Assembly: GCF_000591415.1 (NCBI RefSeq)
Contig: NZ_JEMF01000062.1
Span: 1-50,342 of the forward strand
Origin: Cobetia crustatorum
GTDB lineage: Bacteria > Pseudomonadota > Gammaproteobacteria > Pseudomonadales > Halomonadaceae
Length of the DNA stretch: 50,342 bases
Direction: 5' to 3'
A program made the translations under genes and the position numbers. The notes below the pieces were generated by a model. It was not told the DNA's origin, searched no databases, and worked only from the letters and a program-made list of their open reading frames with translations. Below, one piece after another: positions 44,316 to 50,342 of the stretch. The stretch's first letter is position 1; each line of letters starts with the position of its first letter.

Positions 44316-46009
44316 TCAGCTGGTTTCGACTTGTGTCTTTGCCTTGCGTCCCTTGCCCAGCACATTGCTGGTCTCCTGGAAGAGCGCGACTATCATGCCC
44401 AGTGTCATGGCAAGAATCACGACGCTGACCGGCAGTGCCGCGATCATCAGTACCGTCTGCAAGGCTTTGAGCCCACCGGCCATCAAGAGCACTGCGGCGA
44501 CCAGACCAATGCAGACACCCCAGAATATACGGTGACGTGCCAGCGGCTCTTCATCACCCATCGACAGGATTGTGGTCACGACGAGTGTGCTGGAATCTGA
44601 ACTGGTCACGAACCAGCTGATCAGCAGGAAGATCAGCAACGAGGAGAGAATGGTGCCCAGGATGTCGTTACCCGCCAATGTATCAGCCGTCGCAAACAGC
44701 GCTTCCGGTAGATTCCAGTCACGAATCATGCCCATCAACTCACCGGTACCAGGGCCCATGGCAGCGTTTAGCTCCTGATGCAGCGCAGTCCCGCCGAACA
44801 GTGCCTGCCAGAGGAAGATGATCAACGGCGGAGCAAACAGTACCCCCAGAATAAACTCGCGCAAGGTACGGCCCTTGGAAATACGCGCGATGAACAGGCC
44901 AATGAACGGGGCCCATGCGAGCCACCATGCCCAGTAGAAGATGGTCCAGGCGTCTTGCCATTCGCGTTCACCCGGTGTGCTGGCGACCCACAGGCCCATC
45001 GGTACGACGTCGCGTACATAGGCGACGAGTGTCTCGCCGAACAGGCTGATCAGCCACAATGTCGGGCCACCGATCAGGAAGCTACCCACGACAATGACGG
45101 AGACACCGACATTGAGCTCGGAAATGATCCGGATACCGTATTTGACGCCGGACACCGCAGACGCGATGGAGATCGCGCAGATGGCGGCAATCAACGCCAC
45201 CTGAGTTGGCAAGCCAGGGTCTATTCCGGTCAGTCGATTCAGGCCCACGGCAATCTGACTGACGCCTAGCCCGAGCGAGGTCGCAATACCAAATACGCAG
45301 CCTAATACGCCGAGAATATCGACCGTGTGGCCAATCGGGCCATAGATACGATCACCAATCAGCGGATACAGCGCAGAACGCAGTGCCAGAGGCAGGTTAC
45401 GACGGTAGGCGAAGTAGGCCAGCGACATGCCGACCACCACGTAAACAGCCCAACCATGCAGCCCCCAGTGGAAGAAGGCGAGCTTCAGTGCCTCAACTGC
45501 ACGCGCATGATTCATCGCTGTCACGCCGTCCAGATCAGCATGCGGGTTGTTCGGGTAGCCGAAGGCGCCGGAATCATCGAAGTAGAACAGCGGCTCCGCG
45601 ACCCCGAAGAACAAGATGCCAATCCCTACACCCGCGGACAGCAGCATCGAGATCCAGGTGAAACGGGAAAACTCGGGGCGGCTTTCAGGTGTCCCCAAGC
45701 GCAGCTTGCCCCACGGCGATACCACGAGTACGAGGCAGAAGCCGATCAATCCTACGATGGTAATCAGGTAATAAGTGCCGAAGGTCGTTTCGATCCACAG
45801 GCGGCTGCGCCAAAGAGTGTCGAGGAGATATCCGGCGCGAAGCCTGTCGCCAACACAAAGACCAATAGCAGGCCTGCAGAGGTGAGGGTCATGCCTTTAT
45901 GCATTCCCTTGAGCCAGCCGGATTGTTCGACTTGAATGCGAGGGTGGGAAGGGGGCTCATAAGGAGCGGGCTCAGAATGCGACATGGGGTCAGGTTGTGG
46001 TGGTGTCAC
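44316..46009 (-). pseudogene. BCCT-family transporter (betaine/choline/carnitine type), frameshifted
   Basis: BCCT gene for about 564 residues. A GTG at 46009 with AGGAG 7 bases upstream begins MTPPQPDPMSHSEPAPYEPP, a polar N-terminal tail, then the first membrane segment to DISSTLFGA. The frame breaks near 45805; adding one C to the CC run gives RLWIETTFGTYYLITIVGLIG and a complete BCCT protein. The core is canonical: GVGIGILFFGVAEPLFYF in helix 3 and TIFYWAWWLAWAPFIGLFIARISKGRTLREF in helix 8, close to glycine-betaine symporters. A GlxA/AraC-type regulator is divergent. A sequencing error is a likely reason for the break. Confidence 0.86.
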
Positions 46010-46128
46010 GCAATAACTCCTGTTTGAGCGAATCACTCGTCTCTTATTGTTGTCGTTTTGGAAACGTTGTGAAATAAGTAGCGCTTATGGAAAAGAACGG
46101 TAAGGTGCTAACCTCCTTAAAGTATTAC

Positions 46129-46147
46129 ATTATATTATGAATATAAT
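46129..46147. promoter_or_regulatory. A+T palindrome in the BCCT/GlxA-type divergent region
   Basis: ATTATATT-ATG-AATATAAT, perfect 8-bp arms, lies 120 bp upstream of the BCCT GTG. The 435-bp gap (46010-46444) is A+T-rich with no gene and should carry both promoters. This palindrome is a candidate operator or promoter element. Confidence 0.4.
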
Positions 46148-46444
46148 TGTTTTCTATGGCTATGGGTTCTAGAGAATCGCTGTCATATTCCAAGCGCTAT
46201 TCATTTTCGCGTGATGCTTCTGTAGAAAGTGTGACGAGGTATTCATCGTCAGCCTAGAAAACAAGAAAAGAGAGATTTTTCTTGAGGCGACTTTTTATTG
46301 TCTTTATGCGACATTTATCGTGTGCAAGAGAACGATCGCGTGCTGTTACGCCCGATATGCTCCCAATAAGTCAGCGTGCTGACTCGCCACGCTGAGCGAT
46401 ATCGACAGTGAACTTTTTTTACTCATCAGGGAGGCACAGGCGTC

Positions 46445-47401
46445 ATGCGTCTCGATTATTCCGGTCCCTTGCCCGAAACCATCGGTTTTTTACTGTTACC
46501 GCGTTTCTCGATGATGGCGTTTTTTGCCGCGGTAGAACCGCTGCGTATTGCCAATCGCATCAGCGGCCAAGCGCTATTTCGCTGGTTATTGATCAGTGAG
46601 GATGGTCAGCCGGTCACGTCATCCAGTGGAATGACGCTGGTAGCAGACCACAGTATTCTGGATATTCGCTCGCTGCCGTCGTTGGCGGTATGCAGTGGAT
46701 TCGAGCCAGAAGCGCACCTAAATCGTGCACTGAGTGGCTGGTTGAATCGCCTGGATGGCGCAGGTTGCGTGCTCGGTGGGTTGGATACCGGCTGTTTCCT
46801 GCTGGCCGCAGCAAGTTTGTTGGATGGCGAACGCGTCACCTTGCATTGGGAGAGTCTGCCGGCCTTTCGTGAGCGCTTTCCGACCATCAGCACATCAGAC
46901 GAGCTGTTTGAGCTGGGGGCGCGGCGTTTCTCGTGTGCTGGCGGAGCCGCTGCGATGGACATGGCGCTGGATGTGATCGCTCGCCGTCATGGTACGGCGC
47001 TGGCGGTGGATGTCTCGGAGCAATTGGTGCACGACCGCATGCGCACCCGCACCGATCAGCAGCGCATGACATTGGCCAGGCGGCTTGGCACTCACAAGCG
47101 TCAGCTCGTCGATGCGGTAGCACTGATGGAGCAGCATCTGGATACGCCATTGACGCTGGAGGAGCTGGCGCGCCGTTGCCGAGTCTCGCTGCGCCAATTG
47201 CAGCGCCTGTTCGAGCAGGAACTGGCCACTTCGCCGCGCGCCTGGTATTTACGCCTGCGCCTCGAACGCGCTCGCCATCTACTCAAGGAGACTGATCTGG
47301 ACATATTGTCGGTGGGTCTTTCGAGTGGTTTTACCTCAAGCTCCAGTTTCTCGCGTGCTTATCGCAACCACTTCGGTCACTCGCCGCGTCAGGAGCGCTG
47401 A
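46445..47401 (+). CDS. GlxA-family regulator (DJ-1/PfpI domain plus AraC helix-turn-helix)
   Basis: A 318-residue regulator. Residues about 12-185 form a DJ-1/PfpI-like domain (GFLLLPRFSMMAFFAAVEPLRIANRI, then a glutamine-amidotransferase-like GGLDTGCFLLAAASLLDGERVTLHWE). Residues about 220-318 are a double AraC helix-turn-helix (LTLEELARRCRVSLRQLQRLFEQEL and ILSVGLSSGFTSSSSFSRAYRNHFGHSPRQ). This architecture is shared by GbdR, CdhR and similar activators of glycine betaine, carnitine and choline catabolism. Its divergence from a canonical BCCT gene makes control of quaternary-amine uptake likely. The ATG at 46445 follows GGGAGG by 8 bases. Confidence 0.88.
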   Translation: MRLDYSGPLPETIGFLLLPRFSMMAFFAAVEPLRIANRISGQALFRWLLISEDGQPVTSSSGMTLVADHSILDIRSLPSLAVCSGFEPEAHLNRALSGWLNRLDGAGCVLGGLDTGCFLLAAASLLDGERVTLHWESLPAFRERFPTISTSDELFELGARRFSCAGGAAAMDMALDVIARRHGTALAVDVSEQLVHDRMRTRTDQQRMTLARRLGTHKRQLVDAVALMEQHLDTPLTLEELARRCRVSLRQLQRLFEQELATSPRAWYLRLRLERARHLLKETDLDILSVGLSSGFTSSSSFSRAYRNHFGHSPRQER

Positions 47402-47645
47402 CGTCTGCTATATCCCGACGTCTTGGCTCTCGAACTCTGGCTCCTTGCATTCATCGTATCGCCCCCCGTAATCCTCTTGCGCGAATGCTTGATGAGTCAT
47501 TGGCACCGAAAGGCAAGATGGCATTGATTGTGCAACATGCCGGGGCGAGCCACGCTCGGCTCGTCAGGTCATTACACTTGGTGCAGACATACGCTGCTCA
47601 AGCAGTGATGTCACAAGGGAATTCAATACCGAGGTAGTGAGAATC

Positions 47646-48680
47646 ATGAAGCGAGCGTTCAATACCACGTTAGGCATTGGAGTGGTGGGTATGTTGATGC
47701 CGACCCTCGGTTTGGCACATGGGCCAGTGAGCACCTCAGACCGACTGGCACAGATCCAGACGATGTTTGATTCTGACAACATCGTGGAAGGACCCAAGGT
47801 GGTGGACTGCACTCTGTCTGGCGGTACCGAGGCGCAATGCTTCAGCATCACGCTCAAGAATTCGCTGACTCAGCACGAGATGGGCCCCTGGTGCCCGGGC
47901 AATATCGCCGATGATGCCGAGAAGGGCGGCATCTGGGTGCGTGATGGCGTGCAGTATGATGTCGATGGCGCCTTCGTCGAGAATCTCGCCACCTTCTACG
48001 ACGACCCCAAGTGGCAGTTGTTTGACAAGGACTCGGGCAAGATCAAGGTGACCGACACCCAGAAGTCCTGTGCTGGTGCTGCGGTGGTAGATGTTGATGA
48101 GCAATACAACAACTACTGCGTAGAGTGCAGCACCGAGTACATGGACGAGGCCGTCGAGACGACCTATGTCCTGCCGCTGGTGCCGGTGCCGGCAGAAGAT
48201 ACTCTTGAAGTGGACCCGCACATGGGGCGTGGCATCGCCTTCAATGGCGTCAAGTTCGATGCCGCGGCGCCGCAGGATGTGATTCTCGCTGCGCATACCA
48301 TTGCGCCGTTCGATGACTGTGGTGGCCACGTGAATCTGCATGTTGGCTATCACTATCACGGTGCCAATGGATGCAGCCCCAAGGAAGAGATGGCCAAGGC
48401 TGATGCACCGATGATCGGCTTTGCAATGGACGGCTATCCTATCCTGGCCAAGCTGACCGGCGATGTAGCGAAGGAAGAGGGTCTTGATGCCTGTAGTGGT
48501 CATGTCTCGGAAGGTATCGGTTACCACTATCACGGCAACAGTGCTGACAAGAATGAGATCCTTGGCTGCTTCCACGGTGAGACAGGCTGTTCGCTGGATT
48601 CACCGGATGCTGTCTGTACCGCCAATGATCGTCCGGCCGGCCCGCCGCCGGGAGAAGAGAACGCTGAACAGGCAGAATGA
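47646..48680 (+). CDS. Secreted YHYH-domain protein 1
   Basis: A 344-residue exported protein with a signal peptide (MKRAFNTTLG...LGLAHG, cleavage near residue 24-26). The mature part is rich in Asp, Glu and Cys. The YHYH domain shows two copies of the motif, at residues 235-238 (CGGHVNLHVGYHYHGANGC) and 293-296 (CSGHVSEGIGYHYHG). Paired cysteines flank them, and an N-terminal VDCTLSGGTEAQC-WCPG region precedes. The His/Cys pattern suggests metal binding in the periplasm or outside the cell; the family function is not established. A GTG at 47637 is possible, but the ATG at 47646 with GAGG upstream is preferred. A paralogue follows downstream. Confidence 0.88.
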   Translation: MKRAFNTTLGIGVVGMLMPTLGLAHGPVSTSDRLAQIQTMFDSDNIVEGPKVVDCTLSGGTEAQCFSITLKNSLTQHEMGPWCPGNIADDAEKGGIWVRDGVQYDVDGAFVENLATFYDDPKWQLFDKDSGKIKVTDTQKSCAGAAVVDVDEQYNNYCVECSTEYMDEAVETTYVLPLVPVPAEDTLEVDPHMGRGIAFNGVKFDAAAPQDVILAAHTIAPFDDCGGHVNLHVGYHYHGANGCSPKEEMAKADAPMIGFAMDGYPILAKLTGDVAKEEGLDACSGHVSEGIGYHYHGNSADKNEILGCFHGETGCSLDSPDAVCTANDRPAGPPPGEENAEQAE

Positions 48681-48859
48681 TCGTCGTTCAGTCTGTCGTG
48701 CGTGTGATGCCTGAGACTGCCTGATGGTACGTGCCTCATCTCGCTATATTGCTACTGTTTTCTGACACATTACTTGCACAGTCAGGCAGCAAACTTTGGT
48801 TATCAAAACGTTGTTCAGCAACGGTTTATTCATCAATACATCTTCACAAGGAATGCACG
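48681..48859. promoter_or_regulatory. Gap before the small Cys-rich gene
   Basis: A 179-bp gap. It may hold a promoter in the A+T-rich part around 48740-48840. No terminator stem with a T-run is seen after the first YHYH gene. Confidence 0.3.
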
Positions 48860-49153
48860 ATGACGCGCACTCATCTGTCGGCCAATACGCAGAAAAGCGT
48901 ACGCACCGGCGCAATGCTTCTGATGACGGCAGTACTGATGACAGTGAGTGGCATGAGTGCTGCTCAACAACCGCCGAGTGGCAAGCCGCCTTAGGAAGCC
49001 TTCGATGCCTGTGCCTCCAAGCAGGCAGGAGATCAGTGCCAGATGACACTGCCGGACTCCGACAAGTTGCTGCCAGGCCAATGCATGGCGCCACCGGAAG
49101 GTGGCAAGGCTGCCTGTCTGCCAGATAACGCCCCACAAGGTGGCAAGCGCTGA
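48860..49153 (+). pseudogene. Small secreted Cys-rich protein interrupted by an in-frame TAG
   Basis: The ATG at 48860 has AAGGAA about 8 bases upstream and opens a signal peptide ending near SAA, followed by QQPPSGKPP. A TAG at 48992-48994 (codon 45) stops the frame. The frame then continues with clear protein sequence: EAFDACASKQAGDQCQM, then two further Cys-containing segments, to the TGA at 49153. Cysteines fall at readthrough positions 51, 60, 75 and 86. One C-to-T change at a CAG codon explains the stop. As read, only a 44-residue mostly signal-peptide product is made; suppression would give 97 residues. Similar short Cys-rich exported proteins are often encoded near YHYH genes, which is from memory of the family and unchecked. 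Confidence 0.7.
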
Positions 49154-49310
49154 TCATTCGTGCCATCACTGCTGACGCGCCCGTCCCGCACGCCAGTAGT
49201 GACTCTGATATTCCTGTTTTGCTGTTGCTGCATGATGAACGTGCTCATTGTCGGGGCTTGCGATAGCACACGTTCGGTAATGAGCCCGCTCGTCCCCCAT
49301 GTTCCCTTTA

Positions 49311-49364
49311 CGCCTGTCATCCTGATGATGTCCTCATTGATCAGGATGACAGGCGTTTTTTTTT
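49311..49364 (+). terminator. Strong intrinsic terminator at the leader of the second YHYH gene
   Basis: Perfect 16-bp arms (49311-49326 and 49340-49355), a 13-base loop and nine T residues (49356-49364) form a textbook terminator. The ribosome-binding site AGGAG of the next gene begins two bases after the T-run and the ATG is at 49377, so there is no room for a promoter between them. The upstream 157 bp (49154-49310) would be the leader. Confidence 0.9.
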
Positions 49365-49376
49365 CAGGAGTTCTCC

Positions 49377-50342
49377 ATGAAGCTCGCTGCTCAAGGTCGT
49401 CTCTCTCCGCGATTTATCATGAGGTTGCTACCAGCCTCTTTGCTATTGGCGAGTGCTGCGCATGCCGAAGTCGTGCCGGAGCAATTCTCTGAAGCTGCGC
49501 TGGTCAAGGCGCCTGAGACGGTGAGTTGTACTCTCGAGAATGGCACCAAGACCCAATGCACCAAAATCGTGGTCAAGCACAAGCCGGACGACCTCAAGAC
49601 CGGCCCTTTCTGTCCTCCTGCACTTGATGATGAAGGCGGTATCTGGGATTGGGATGGCTCCAACCCAGGACTGTATCGCCTGGATCGCAGTTTCTTTGAA
49701 ATGCTCGATACCCTCGGCTTCCATTTCCATGATGAGGACGAAAGACTCCACATCATGACAGACCTGAGCAAGAAACCGGTCGAGGCCAACAACTGCCTCA
49801 ACGTGTCGCCGGATGAGAGTGTCGAGATGACGATCCTGTTGCCACTGGAGCCAGTGGAAGCAGAAGAGCCGATCTCGTTGGGTACCGTGGCCAAGGTGGG
49901 TCTGGCGCTGGACGGTGTGCCCATCTTCGCGGATGCACCTTCGGTGCTGGATACCGGTAATCTGCCGGCACTGGATACCTGCGGTGGCCATGTCGATCCG
50001 GGTGGCTGGTATCACTGGCATGCCACTGCCACGGATATCGACTCGATCTACTCTGAAGAAGGCGTGGATGCACATTGCCAACTTCCCCAGAGCCATAGCG
50101 CTCAGTTCGCCTATGCCTTCGATGGCTATGCGATGTTTGGTACCCAGGACCCCAGTGGCAAGACGCCAACGGACCTTGATTCCTGCAACGGTCATTTCGG
50201 GCCGACCCAGCGTCATCCCGAAGGCGAGTATCACTATCACGCCACCTCAGAATTCCCCAATCTGCCCAAGTGTCTGACGGGGGTCGTGGCCAAGGACAAT
50301 TTCGTCACCAATGCCAAGATGGGGCTCTTCGACGCCAGGTGT
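49377..50342 (+). CDS. Secreted YHYH-domain protein 2 (partial)
   Basis: First 322 residues of a YHYH-domain protein; the frame is open at the window edge. A signal peptide (MKLAAQGRLSPRFIMRLLPASLLLASAAHA) is followed by VSCTLENGTKTQC and GPFCPPALDDEGGIWDWDG, directly comparable with YHYH protein 1. The first copy of the motif reads WYHWHAT (after CGGHVDPGG) and the second EYHYHAT (after CNGHFGPTQRHPEG). So the paralogue has changed one Tyr of the first YHYH to Trp. The ATG at 49377 has AGGAG 6 bases upstream. Its expression depends on reading through the terminator just before it, or on relief of it. Confidence 0.87.
   Translation, partial: MKLAAQGRLSPRFIMRLLPASLLLASAAHAEVVPEQFSEAALVKAPETVSCTLENGTKTQCTKIVVKHKPDDLKTGPFCPPALDDEGGIWDWDGSNPGLYRLDRSFFEMLDTLGFHFHDEDERLHIMTDLSKKPVEANNCLNVSPDESVEMTILLPLEPVEAEEPISLGTVAKVGLALDGVPIFADAPSVLDTGNLPALDTCGGHVDPGGWYHWHATATDIDSIYSEEGVDAHCQLPQSHSAQFAYAFDGYAMFGTQDPSGKTPTDLDSCNGHFGPTQRHPEGEYHYHATSEFPNLPKCLTGVVAKDNFVTNAKMGLFDARC

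Noticed and set aside
18600-46000. Programmed ribosomal frameshifting as the explanation for the broken genes
   Set aside because: The seven sites lack a common slippery heptamer or downstream structure, and the genes belong to families not known to use it.
49160-49492. 110-codon frame crossing the terminator and the start of YHYH gene 2
   Set aside because: It reads through the intrinsic terminator and overlaps the real signal peptide in another frame; its Cys/Leu-rich start looks like chance.
1-50342. CRISPR array, IS element, prophage or tRNA gene
   Set aside because: No regularly spaced repeats, transposase motifs, phage genes or cloverleaf-like sequences were seen when reading both strands.

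Overview
The window looks like chromosomal DNA from a marine or halophilic gammaproteobacterium, most likely a member of the Halomonadaceae (Halomonas/Cobetia type). The reasons are three BCCT osmolyte transporters, an NhaC-type antiporter, TTT and SSS solute importers, many LysR regulators, Shine-Dalgarno starts and a G+C that is high in most genes. This is inference from gene content. I saw no rRNA, tRNA, CRISPR array, IS element or phage gene. Coding density is high, and most of the window is transport plus small-molecule catabolism, each unit with its own regulator.

Layout: (1) 1-4070, minus strand: a 2-ketogluconate (kgu) operon, ptxS-like LacI regulator, kguE, kguK and kguD-like reductase (cut by the window edge). 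The usual kguT transporter gene is absent from its normal place, and the block is visibly more A+T-rich than its neighbours. (2) 4266-11391: an SDR dehydrogenase and a ketoglutarate-semialdehyde dehydrogenase facing away from a tripartite tricarboxylate transporter (tctC-tctB-tctA) followed by a FadR-type GntR regulator, probably a sugar-acid or organic-acid catabolic locus. (3) 11533-13906: a DauA-like SulP transporter, a 41-bp perfect palindrome and a ribbon-helix-helix mini-regulator. (4) 14070-18246: D-amino-acid dehydrogenase, a 31-residue membrane protein coupled to a sodium:solute symporter, and a divergent LysR. (5) 18203-26655: a long minus-strand unit (3-hydroxyisobutyrate-dehydrogenase-like enzyme, aldehyde dehydrogenase, BCCT transporter, CocE-type hydrolase, GcvA-like LysR) with a divergent LysR. 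(6) 26660-32470: LysR facing a DUF1348/GST/flavin-iron-sulfur fusion operon, then two small membrane-protein genes and a bidirectional terminator. (7) 32535-38285: L-lactate permease, a lipoprotein, a DUF1232 protein, and a yhaJ/yhaK/yqjF-like stress module (LysR, pirin, DoxX). (8) 38300-46009: tdh-kbl threonine catabolism, NhaC antiporter and two BCCT transporters. (9) 46445-50342: a GlxA/AraC-type regulator and a secreted-protein locus with two YHYH-domain genes flanking a small Cys-rich secreted protein interrupted by an amber codon; an intrinsic terminator sits directly on the ribosome-binding site of the second YHYH gene.

A striking window-wide pattern is that six otherwise well-preserved genes between 18.6 and 45.8 kb carry seven single-base frameshifts, most of which can be placed at short G or C runs. 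This fits sequencing or assembly error better than true decay, but the sequence as given encodes broken proteins. The least-explained part is the YHYH locus at the right end, together with the perfect palindromes at 13397-13437 and 40568-40614.
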